Origin: Corynebacterium crudilactis
Lineage (GTDB): Bacteria > Actinomycetota > Actinomycetes > Mycobacteriales > Mycobacteriaceae
NCBI RefSeq assembly: GCF_001643015.1
Contig: NZ_CP015622.1
Coordinates: 509,358-573,357, forward strand
DNA length: 64,000 bases
Reading direction: 5' to 3'
Part shown: in pieces, positions 57,051-64,000 of the stretch
Layout of the letters: each line of letters opens with the position of its first letter
Position numbering within the stretch: the stretch's first letter is position 1
Translations under genes and position numbers: made by a program
The notes under the pieces: model-generated
Seen by the model: only the letters and a program-made list of their open reading frames with translations
The model's database searches: none
What the model was told of the DNA's origin: nothing

Positions 57051-59339
57051 TTAAGATGCACTACGTCCTGTTGCTTCAAGACGTACCACAACAGATTTAG
57101 AAACTGGTGTGTTGGACTTTTCTGCAACAGAATCCAGCGGAACCAACACATTGGCTTCAGGGAAATAAGTAGTGACACAATCTTTCGCGGTGTCGTATTT
57201 AACTACACGGAAATTAGGTGCACGACGCTCACCATCATCAAATACTGAGACAATATCTACAATATCGCCGTCTTTGAGGCCACGTTCTTTACAGTCCTGT
57301 GGATTTACAAATACCACGCGACGACCATTGCGGATGCCGCGATAACGATCATCAAGACCATAGATCGTGGAATTGTATTGATCATGAGAACGCACAGTGT
57401 TCATCAGTAAATATCCCTCAGGCAACTCGAGCACATTGGTCTCATTTACGGTGAGCTGAGCTTTGCCATCAGAAGTATCGAAGATCCGCTCACGTGGACC
57501 ATTGGGAAGCAAGAAGCCACCAGGATTATTGATGCGACGGTTGAAATCATGGAAACCTGGGATCGTTGCTTCGATGTGATCACGGACCACATCGTAGTTA
57601 TCGATCATCGGCTGCCAGAATGCATCGCCAAATGTGGCTTTTCCGATGCTTCCGATAATATCGCATTCAGATTTCAGGCTGAGGTCTTTATTAGCAGTGC
57701 GCTTTCCTGTGGACGCATGAACTGCACCGGCAGAATCCTCAACGGTGACGCGTTGCACGCCAGACTTTTGGATATCTTTATCAGTACGAGCGATCACTGG
57801 AAGAATGAGCGATTGTTCTCCAGGCCAGGCATGGGAACCGTTGGGCTTGGTGGATAAATGCACGGTGAGTTCATTTGATTCCATGCCCTTTTCCACAACT
57901 GAAGTATCAGAAGATACACGCACCAAGTTGCCTCCGAGTGAGAGGAAGAACTTCGTCGTGCCATCGCGCATGGCACGCAGTGAATCCACAGTGTCATAAC
58001 CGTGTTTACGGGGAACATCAAAGCCAAATTCTTCTTCAATGGCAGCGAGGAATGACTCTGGAGCTTTTTCCCAGATACCCATGGTGCGATCACCTTGCAC
58101 ATTGGAGTGTCCACGAAGTGGGGCAGTGCCAGCGCCGGGCTTGCCGATATTTCCTGTGAGCAACAAGAAATTCACCATTTCTCGGATGGTGTACACCGCG
58201 TTTTTATGCTGGGTAACGCCAAGAGTCCAGGAGACCACCACGGTGTCAGATTTTTCTACCATGTCTGCGGCTTTTTGAATATCGGCAGCACTGAGGCCGC
58301 AACCTTTAAGCAAGACTGCATCATCTAGGGAATTGAGGTGCTCAATGGTTTCTTCCACACCGGAGCAGAATTTGTCTAAGAAAGCGTGATCGAGGGCATC
58401 TCGGCGGATAAGTTCTTTGTTCAATGCCTGGAAGAATGCACGATCGCCATCGAGTCGGATCTGCAGGTATTCATCAGCAAGTTTTTCGGAGAGATTTAAT
58501 GCACCCTTGACTGATTGAGGTTCACGGAATTTCATCAATCCAGTTTCTGGCAGGGGATTAAGCGCTAGAATCTTTCCGCCATTTTCCTTTAGCTGCTTAA
58601 AAGCCGTCAGCGCACGTGGGTGATTTGTGCCAGGATTTTGTCCCACAGAGATCAACAGGTCGGTGTTATAGAAATCCTCCATCACCACAGAGCCCTTACC
58701 TAGGCCAAGTGTTTCGCCGAGCGCAGAGCCCGTGGATTCGTGGCACATATTGCCACAATCAGGGAGATTATTGGTGCCTAAACGACGGGCAAGAAGTTGC
58801 AGCATATATGCAGGTTCATTTGGTGCTCGGCCAGAGGTGTAGAACACCGCTTCATCAGGTTCGATCTCACGAAGCTTGGACGCGATGATCTCAAAGGCAC
58901 GCTCCCAGCTAATCGGACGGTAGTGCCCATCGCCAGAAGAGCGATCATAATAAAGCGGTTCGGTAATGCGACCGCGTTTGCCCAACCAATGATCTGTTTT
59001 TTCGCGGAGATCAGAAATTGAGTGTTGCGCCCAGAAATCTTCGCCGGCGCGATCCGGCGTGGTTTCTTCTGCCACAGCTTTAGCGCCATTTTCACAGAAC
59101 TCTACGACGCCTAGGTTCGCTGTAGAAGGCTCCGGCCATGCGCAACCAGGGCAGTCAATACCACCTGGCTTGTTCATGGTGAGCAAAGGCAACAATGCGC
59201 GATGCGGTATCGCGTGTTGTAGCGCATGTAAAACACCTGGGATACCAGCTGCGGAAGTAATACGCCGTCCCACATCCGGATCATCAAATTCATTCGCGGT
59301 GGGATTCACGTTCGAAATCTCAGTTGGAGGGGTCGTCAT
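57051..59339 (-). CDS. fdhF: FdhF/YdeP-type molybdopterin oxidoreductase
   Basis: 762 residues of the molybdopterin oxidoreductase family. DCPGCAWPE (Cys63, Cys66) is the reduced N-terminal cysteine pair of the YdeP/FdhF group, lacking the full four-Cys cluster of classical formate dehydrogenases. LPDCGNMCHESTG (Cys195/Cys199) is present, with GNIGKPGAGTAPLRGHSNVQGDRTMG near the middle and a C-terminal molydopterin-dinucleotide domain (LLMNTVRSHDQYNSTIYG). C. glutamicum FdhF oxidises formate. ATG 59339 follows a TAGACT box by 7 nt; an in-frame start at 59393 is rejected. Confidence 0.88.
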   Translation of the reverse strand: MTTPPTEISNVNPTANEFDDPDVGRRITSAAGIPGVLHALQHAIPHRALLPLLTMNKPGGIDCPGCAWPEPSTANLGVVEFCENGAKAVAEETTPDRAGEDFWAQHSISDLREKTDHWLGKRGRITEPLYYDRSSGDGHYRPISWERAFEIIASKLREIEPDEAVFYTSGRAPNEPAYMLQLLARRLGTNNLPDCGNMCHESTGSALGETLGLGKGSVVMEDFYNTDLLISVGQNPGTNHPRALTAFKQLKENGGKILALNPLPETGLMKFREPQSVKGALNLSEKLADEYLQIRLDGDRAFFQALNKELIRRDALDHAFLDKFCSGVEETIEHLNSLDDAVLLKGCGLSAADIQKAADMVEKSDTVVVSWTLGVTQHKNAVYTIREMVNFLLLTGNIGKPGAGTAPLRGHSNVQGDRTMGIWEKAPESFLAAIEEEFGFDVPRKHGYDTVDSLRAMRDGTTKFFLSLGGNLVRVSSDTSVVEKGMESNELTVHLSTKPNGSHAWPGEQSLILPVIARTDKDIQKSGVQRVTVEDSAGAVHASTGKRTANKDLSLKSECDIIGSIGKATFGDAFWQPMIDNYDVVRDHIEATIPGFHDFNRRINNPGGFLLPNGPRERIFDTSDGKAQLTVNETNVLELPEGYLLMNTVRSHDQYNSTIYGLDDRYRGIRNGRRVVFVNPQDCKERGLKDGDIVDIVSVFDDGERRAPNFRVVKYDTAKDCVTTYFPEANVLVPLDSVAEKSNTPVSKSVVVRLEATGRSAS

Positions 59340-59346
59340 AGGGCAC

Positions 59347-59352
59347 AGTCTA
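59347..59352 (-). promoter_or_regulatory. -10 box of leaderless fdhF
   Basis: TAGACT (minus strand) ends 7 nt before the ATG. The same hexamer and spacing occur at menD and menG. Confidence 0.6.
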
Positions 59353-59497
59353 GACCCCACATTCGAACCCATGCCGAAAAAAGAATTCTTCAATCTATAT
59401 GGGGGTATGTGGAAAACCGAAAATCAAGAGAACTCGCAGCACATGCGATAAAATCTCACATGTCGTTTGATACTGCAAAGTACCGAATCGCACTGTT

Positions 59498-59605
59498 AGT
59501 TTTTCAAGGGAAGCCGGTTAACAATCCGGCGCTGACCCGCAACCGTAGATCACCTTCGCCTGGAGTTTTCACGCAAAGGGGACAAGCCGGATTACTTGGA
59601 AAACT
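59498..59605 (+). promoter_or_regulatory. Cobalamin (B12) riboswitch
   Basis: The closing stem AGTTTTTCAAG (59498-) pairs with CTTGGAAAACT (-59605). GGGAAGCCGGT, the B12 box GCTGACCCGCAACCGT (59531-59546) and AAGCCGGATTAC are all intact, in the correct order. It reads toward the secreted protein gene at 59755. A hairpin CTTTTCGT/ACGAAAAG (59622-59645) downstream may be the expression platform. Confidence 0.95.
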
Positions 59606-59754
59606 GACATTGACTTAGAACCTTTTCGTCGTGGACTACGAAAAGCTTGCATCTTCAAATTCTGCGCACAAAGTGTTCTAAGACGACGTCTGCCCATCGG
59701 CGCTCTAATGCACATTACAGCGTTTACAGAATTGAAAATGAAAGGTTCAAAGCC

Positions 59755-60384
59755 TTGACCATTACTTTTAGCCGCGTTGCTCTGACCACCCTCGCAGTCA
59801 CTGCAACCACTTTGTCCCTGAGCACTGCTGTCAATGCACAGTCTTCCTTGTTGGATAAGACTCTTGATGCCCGTCAATGCATCGATGCAGACAACGTCTG
59901 GGTCTCAGTTGACTATGGTGCAGATTCCGAAAAAGAACCAGAGGGCGCATGTGCCACCGAGTTCACTGATGGTGTTGTAGCTCTTGAATCTGCAGGATTT
60001 GAGCTGACTTTTGAAGATTCCGAGTTTGGCAAATATTTGACCGGTATCAACGGAGTTGTTCCTGATTGGGTTGAAACTGAAACTTACTGGAGTTACTACT
60101 CTGGTGAAGTCGCAGATGATTACAGCGTGGACTACACCTATTACCAGGTCGGTGCATCTGATTCTCGACCTGAAGGCGGAACTGTTGAGGCTTGGGTTGT
60201 TGGCACCGGCGAGGAAACACCAGCACTCGAGACTCTTCCTGAAACTCCAGCAGCAACCGGATCTTCTGAAGATGGCGGCTGGATTGCAGTCATCGCAGGT
60301 CTTCTCGCACTGATCGGTGGTGGAGTTGCAGCTTTGTACCAGGGCTTGATCACTATCCCAGGTCTGGTTTTGCCTAAGTTCTAA
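59755..60384 (+). CDS. Secreted transcobalamin-like (DUF4430) membrane-anchored protein under B12 riboswitch control
   Basis: 209 residues from TTG 59755, with AAAGG about 9 nt upstream. A signal peptide ends VNA-QS (about residue 28). The domain at 45-150 (VWVSVDYGADSEKEPEGACATEF..., GFELTFEDSEFGKYLTGINGV, then a YWSYYSG segment) resembles the transcobalamin C-terminal DUF4430 fold, with Cys42 and Cys66 likely paired. A Pro/Thr linker (LETLPETPAATG) leads to a C-terminal membrane helix (about 176-196), so it is anchored at the cell surface. Binding of cobalamin is inferred from fold, riboswitch and the nearby ECF transporter. An earlier in-frame extension to 59647 overlaps the leader and is rejected. 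Confidence 0.75.
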   Translation: MTITFSRVALTTLAVTATTLSLSTAVNAQSSLLDKTLDARQCIDADNVWVSVDYGADSEKEPEGACATEFTDGVVALESAGFELTFEDSEFGKYLTGINGVVPDWVETETYWSYYSGEVADDYSVDYTYYQVGASDSRPEGGTVEAWVVGTGEETPALETLPETPAATGSSEDGGWIAVIAGLLALIGGGVAALYQGLITIPGLVLPKF

Positions 60385-60405
60385 ACAACTTGAACTTAAG
60401 TACTT

Positions 60406-60455
60406 AAACCTAAAGTGCCCACCGATCTTGAAGGATCGGTGGGCACTTTAGGTTT
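60406..60455. terminator. Bidirectional terminator between the DUF4430 gene and the ECF operon
   Basis: A perfect 22-bp stem (60406-60427 with 60434-60455), 6-nt loop, with A-rich and T-rich flanks that suit both converging transcripts. Confidence 0.92.
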
Positions 60456-60482
60456 GCGCCACTAAGCAAGCCAACAAAATCT

Positions 60483-61289
60483 TTAGACCCGAGGCACCGT
60501 GGCCTCCCCGAAATCGCGCTCGACTCCGAAAGCGGCGCGGCGGCTGGCGCGTCGTAAAGCACCTAAAACGGGTTTGGCTGTGAGCAGTAATAGCACTGAG
60601 GTGAAGAAGTCGCGGCCGAGATCCCAACCCATGGATGTGGTGAGGCAGAACAGCGCAAAGGTGTGGAGGTTTTCCAGGACGGGCGCGCCGGGCGTGAAGG
60701 AAAGCCCGCTGGTGACACCGATGGCGTAGGGCCAGAAGCTCATGTTCATCATGGTTCCGTAGCCGAGTGAGGAGACGATGGCGTAGAGGACGATGATGAG
60801 CATTTCTTTTTTGCCGCGTACTTGGGGGAGTAGTCCAGCGCCGAAGCTGACCCAGGCGGCTGCGAGCATTTGGTAGGGGAGCCACGGTCCGATTCCTGCG
60901 GTGAGCAGCGCGGATGCGAACAGTCCGGTGTTGCCGAGGATGAATCCGAAGCCGGGGCCGAAGGCTCGTCCGCCGAGGATGAGGACAAAGAAGACTGCTT
61001 CGAAGCCTGCTGCGCCGGCACCGAATGGTCGGACTACGGCAACCATGGCGGTGAGGACGCCGAGCATGGCTACGGCTTTGACGTCGAATCCGTTTTCACT
61101 GATTTCGGCGATGACAGCGGCCAGCACGAGGGGAATGACGATCGCAATGTAGAGGGGCGCTTGGGCTTTGTCGGACAGGAAGGATTCCGGGTTGACGATC
61201 AGCGGCCAGAAGAAAATCACGATGCTCAAAACCGCAAGGAAGCTTAAGGTGAGGAAGGTTTTGGGCTTTAGTGTGATGGCGTTGATCAT
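60483..61289 (-). CDS. ECF transporter substrate-binding membrane subunit, CbrT-like
   Basis: 268 residues with about six hydrophobic segments. FGAGAAGFEAVFFVLILGGRAFGPGFGFILGNTGLFASALLTAGIGPWLPYQMLAAAWVSFGAGLLP has the glycine-rich S-component core, and the A-A-W-V-x-x-G region is shared with actinobacterial ECF S-components of the vitamin B12-linked CbrT group. In ECF importers this subunit binds the vitamin. Its ATG overlaps the stop of the ATPase gene (ATGA). Cobalamin is inferred from the adjacent riboswitch; other vitamins cannot be excluded. Confidence 0.75.
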   Translation of the reverse strand: MINAITLKPKTFLTLSFLAVLSIVIFFWPLIVNPESFLSDKAQAPLYIAIVIPLVLAAVIAEISENGFDVKAVAMLGVLTAMVAVVRPFGAGAAGFEAVFFVLILGGRAFGPGFGFILGNTGLFASALLTAGIGPWLPYQMLAAAWVSFGAGLLPQVRGKKEMLIIVLYAIVSSLGYGTMMNMSFWPYAIGVTSGLSFTPGAPVLENLHTFALFCLTTSMGWDLGRDFFTSVLLLLTAKPVLGALRRASRRAAFGVERDFGEATVPRV

Positions 61290-62995
61290 GAGATTTCACC
61301 ATGCCCTAGCGCAGCTTTCACGGCCGAGACTGTGAGCCAGTGTGATTCCTCTTGGATGCCGGCGGTGATTTTTGCGACTTGTGGGGCGTAAGCCGGTGAT
61401 GCGGGAAGGATTTCTACGGCTGTGCCATCGGAGATGATCTTTCCAGAGGCCATAAACAACACTCGGTCGGCGCACAGTGCAGAGAATTCCACGTCGTGGG
61501 TGACCACCAAAATGGCGTGGCCGTCGTCTGCGAGTTGTTGGAAGGAGCGGGCGAGGGATTTCTTGCCGTCGTAATCTAGGCCGCGGGTGGGTTCATCGAA
61601 AAATACCACGCGGGGTTTCGCAGCGAGTTGGATGGACAGTGCGAGGGAAAGCTTTTGGCCTTCTGATAGATCACGTGGGTGGAGGTGGTCCGGAATATTA
61701 GGTACTAGTGAATCCAAGATCTCCCGCGTGGTGCCGGCGGGTGCTGCGGCATCTTTATCAGAGCGTGCGAGCTCTGCATGCACGGTTGATTCATACAAAA
61801 TATCAGTCGGTGTTTGCGGAACCATGGACACAAGATTGCGCCGCTTGGCGGGCTTTAAAGTTTTGGGGTCTGTCCACGAAAATCCCGCGGCCTCATCAAG
61901 CACCTGCACCGAGCCTTGGTTTCTGGTCCCTGAACCTTGCAACGCCCACAGCAGGGATGATTTTCCGCAGCCGTTTCGGCCCATGAGCACGGTAATTTCA
62001 CCGGCGTTGAGGTTCAAGTTCACGCCGTCAACGGCACGGATTTCGGGGAAATCAACCACGATATCTTCGGCGATCAAAAGTGGCTGGACAGCGTGGTTGT
62101 GTAATTTGTTCACCACTAAACCACGCTGATACAGGCGTTTGCGCATGTCAGCGGAGTGTGCGCGAGCATCGCGGATCGACAGCGGTAGGGGAGCCCAGCC
62201 AGCCCAGCGTCCTAATTCCACAATGGGTGGTGCCACATCAGAATCAGCCATGATTTCTTCCGGCGTCCCAACGGTGATGTGCCCATCAGCGCCCACATGC
62301 GCCACGCGGTCCACGTACTGCAGTACGCGCTCGATGCGGTGTTCAGCAAGCACTACGGTCATCGCCAAGTCATGAGCCAGCTTGGTTACGGTTGCCAGCA
62401 CATCCTCGGCACCATTAGGGTCCAAAGCGCTGGTTGGTTCATCCAAAATAATCAGCGCGGGGCGAGTGGTCAGCACAGCGCCAATAGCCACGCGTTGCTG
62501 CTCACCACCAGATAGTTCCGCCAATGGCACGTATCGCAGTTCGGCGATACCTAAAAGATCAAGGGTTTCCTCTACGCGCTTGCGCATGACCGCAGGTGGG
62601 AGCCCTAATTGCTCCATGCTGTAGGCAAGTTCTTCTTCAACCGTGTTGGTGATAAAACTCGCCGCCGGATCTTGCCCAACGACGCCGACCACGTCGGAAA
62701 GCATGCGTGGTGGGAAATCACGCGTATCCCGGCCGACCACGCGCACGCGTCCATCAAGTCGGCCGCCGGTCGCATGCGGCATCGCGCCGGACATGGCGTT
62801 CAGCAGCGTCGATTTGCCGGAGCCGGTGCGCCCCACAACCAGCAGGATTTCGCCTTCAAAAAGCGTCAGATTCACGTCGCTGATCTGCGGCGCCGCCAGC
62901 GTGCGCTCGTCGTCATAATACGAGGCAGCGACGCTTTCCAGTTCCAGCACGGGGTCCGTCGACCACGCAGTGCGCGCGCTAAAAGGAGCACTCAT
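61286..62995 (-). CDS. ECF transporter ATPase with two fused ABC domains
   Basis: 569 residues holding two complete nucleotide-binding domains. The first has GRTGSGKST (about 55-63), LSGGEQQR and ILDEPTSALD. The second has GRNGCGKSS (about 338-346), a degenerate LSEGQKLSLALS signature and FFDEPTRGLD. This matches EcfA1-A2 fused in one chain, common in actinobacteria, and powers uptake at the inner face of the membrane. Stop and start codons overlap with the genes on both sides, so all three subunits are co-translated. Confidence 0.9.
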   Translation of the reverse strand: MSAPFSARTAWSTDPVLELESVAASYYDDERTLAAPQISDVNLTLFEGEILLVVGRTGSGKSTLLNAMSGAMPHATGGRLDGRVRVVGRDTRDFPPRMLSDVVGVVGQDPAASFITNTVEEELAYSMEQLGLPPAVMRKRVEETLDLLGIAELRYVPLAELSGGEQQRVAIGAVLTTRPALIILDEPTSALDPNGAEDVLATVTKLAHDLAMTVVLAEHRIERVLQYVDRVAHVGADGHITVGTPEEIMADSDVAPPIVELGRWAGWAPLPLSIRDARAHSADMRKRLYQRGLVVNKLHNHAVQPLLIAEDIVVDFPEIRAVDGVNLNLNAGEITVLMGRNGCGKSSLLWALQGSGTRNQGSVQVLDEAAGFSWTDPKTLKPAKRRNLVSMVPQTPTDILYESTVHAELARSDKDAAAPAGTTREILDSLVPNIPDHLHPRDLSEGQKLSLALSIQLAAKPRVVFFDEPTRGLDYDGKKSLARSFQQLADDGHAILVVTHDVEFSALCADRVLFMASGKIISDGTAVEILPASPAYAPQVAKITAGIQEESHWLTVSAVKAALGHGEIS

Positions 62996-64000
62996 TAAAC
63001 TTCGGCCCTTTCTGGGCTATTTATTGCTTTTCGACGCTTGACCCTCACTTTGTTCTTCGGCAAGCGGGGCGTCAAGAATCCTGGCATCGTCGCCACAACA
63101 AGTCCTGCCACAACGAGCAACGGAACGGTGTCTGGCATATGCAAAGGAACCCAGGTGGTGATCATGGAACCTGGATCAAGGTATCGTGTCAGCGCAGCCA
63201 TGAGCAGCGGAATCACACCTGTGATGCACACAAGCCATTCCGCAGCACCCCAAGGCAACTGATCAAAAGTGGTGGATGTTTTTCTATGTGAAGCAACGAC
63301 CAACGAAATGATCAAGAAGCCGACGCCGGTAATAAACACAGGAACGGCAACGAACATCGGTGATGATGCATCCAAGACCACAAACAGACCAACAGTCACA
63401 CCGAGAATTCCCAACGCACCAAAAATAGAGCTCACACGCTGTTGGAATTTGGATACATGAGCCTGCCTGCCATAACCACGGGCATCCATGGAATTAGCCA
63501 AGGCCAAAGACCTATCCAAAGTGTCCTGGAAAACCGGCATCAAAATCCGCGCGAAACCACGAACACCTCTGGCATCATCACCACGCAAGGTTCGTGCACG
63601 ATTAATGCGGAACGCCGACTCAGCCATCTGAGGTGCAATGGAAATACCGATGACCACCGCAGTTCCCAATTCACCCAACGCACCAGGCAACGATTTGAGC
63701 AGCTTCTTGGGATCCGCCAAAGAGTTCGCAGCACCCACCGCCACGATCATCGTTCCAAGCGTTAAGCCTTGCGTCGTCGCGATGATCAACCCCTCGAGAT
63801 ACACCGTGCCAAACACGTGGATACCCGCAGCCCACTCCGGCAACTGCACCGGCGGGATCCGAAACAGTTCAATGGTGCCAATTTTTGCTCCCACCACAAT
63901 GTGCATGACCAACCGGTACACAACGAGCCAACCCGCGATCATCAAATAGATCGGGAAAGCACGCGACCACGGCGATGACCCACGACGGTTAAACACCACA
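62995..64000 (-). CDS. ECF transporter transmembrane subunit EcfT (cut by window edge)
   Basis: About 335 residues are visible. There are several hydrophobic segments, and the coupling helices carry the Ala-Arg-Gly-type motifs expected of EcfT (RINRARTLRGDDARG and SMDARGYGRQAHV). The frame is open to the right edge, so the N-terminus, probably some 50 or more residues, lies beyond the window. The GTG codons at the edge are not assumed to be starts. EcfT joins the ATPase to the substrate-binding subunit. Confidence 0.85.
   Translation of the reverse strand, partial: VVFNRRGSSPWSRAFPIYLMIAGWLVVYRLVMHIVVGAKIGTIELFRIPPVQLPEWAAGIHVFGTVYLEGLIIATTQGLTLGTMIVAVGAANSLADPKKLLKSLPGALGELGTAVVIGISIAPQMAESAFRINRARTLRGDDARGVRGFARILMPVFQDTLDRSLALANSMDARGYGRQAHVSKFQQRVSSIFGALGILGVTVGLFVVLDASSPMFVAVPVFITGVGFLIISLVVASHRKTSTTFDQLPWGAAEWLVCITGVIPLLMAALTRYLDPGSMITTWVPLHMPDTVPLLVVAGLVVATMPGFLTPRLPKNKVRVKRRKAINSPERAEV

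Noticed and set aside
60220..60384. Sortase signal in the DUF4430 protein (LPETP)
   Set aside because: The motif is LPETP rather than LPxTG, and the hydrophobic helix is followed by more residues instead of a short basic tail, so a membrane anchor is more likely.

Overview
The window comes from the chromosome of a Corynebacterium of the C. glutamicum group. The evidence is moderate GC, actinobacterial gene order (menB-menC-menD, menG/menJ/polyprenyl synthase, secE-nusG-rplKA, rplJL, rpoBC, rpsLG-fusA-tuf, S10 operon), a 1333-residue RpoC and a 1159-residue RpoB with a TTG start, an MgtA-type mannosyltransferase, and many genes that begin 7-8 nt after a TANNNT -10 box, as expected for corynebacterial leaderless mRNAs. 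The species cannot be fixed from sequence alone.

Layout. 1-2.2 kb: a cut-off FlK-like thioesterase, and the phosphate permease pitA with a small membrane protein, all on the minus strand. 2.2-13.3 kb: menaquinone and isoprenoid quinone genes (menB, menC, menD, menG, menJ-like reductase, polyprenyl diphosphate synthase), mixed with a pterin carbinolamine dehydratase, a peptidase E, the mannosyltransferase mgtA and an amino-acid permease. 13.3-14.6 kb: tRNA cluster Tyr, Thr, Thr, Met, Trp with a tandem duplication of the Thr unit. 14.8-23.3 kb: secE-nusG, rplK-rplA, an accessory block (metal P-type ATPase, CrtI-like oxidoreductase, SIMPL protein), then an L10 leader with rplJ-rplL. 23.3-25.6 kb: dispersed inverted repeats and small membrane proteins. 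25.9-33.6 kb: rpoB-rpoC. 34-36 kb: a small regulator locus. 36.2-41.1 kb: rpsL-rpsG, fusA and tuf, each followed by its own hairpin. 42.5-47.7 kb: the full S10 operon. A lipoprotein gene separates it from rplN-rplX-rplE (48.8-50.1 kb), and the spc operon then breaks off.

From 50.2 kb the spc operon is replaced by accessory genes: a secreted SGNH esterase, a PfpI-AraC regulator divergent from an HD-domain hydrolase plus CoA-transferase, an aldo-keto reductase, and a formate-dehydrogenase-type set (fdhF, a DUF6457 gene, fdhD). At 59.5-64 kb a cobalamin riboswitch precedes a secreted, membrane-anchored transcobalamin-like (DUF4430-type) protein. It converges on a three-gene ECF vitamin transporter operon that runs off the right edge. 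This is the most interesting candidate system: a riboswitch-controlled surface corrinoid receptor paired with an ECF importer.

Non-coding signals are rich: about 15 intrinsic terminators, eleven or more leaderless promoters (three of which start inside the stop codon of the gene before), an over-represented 11-mer, and operator-like palindromes upstream of mgtA and fusA.
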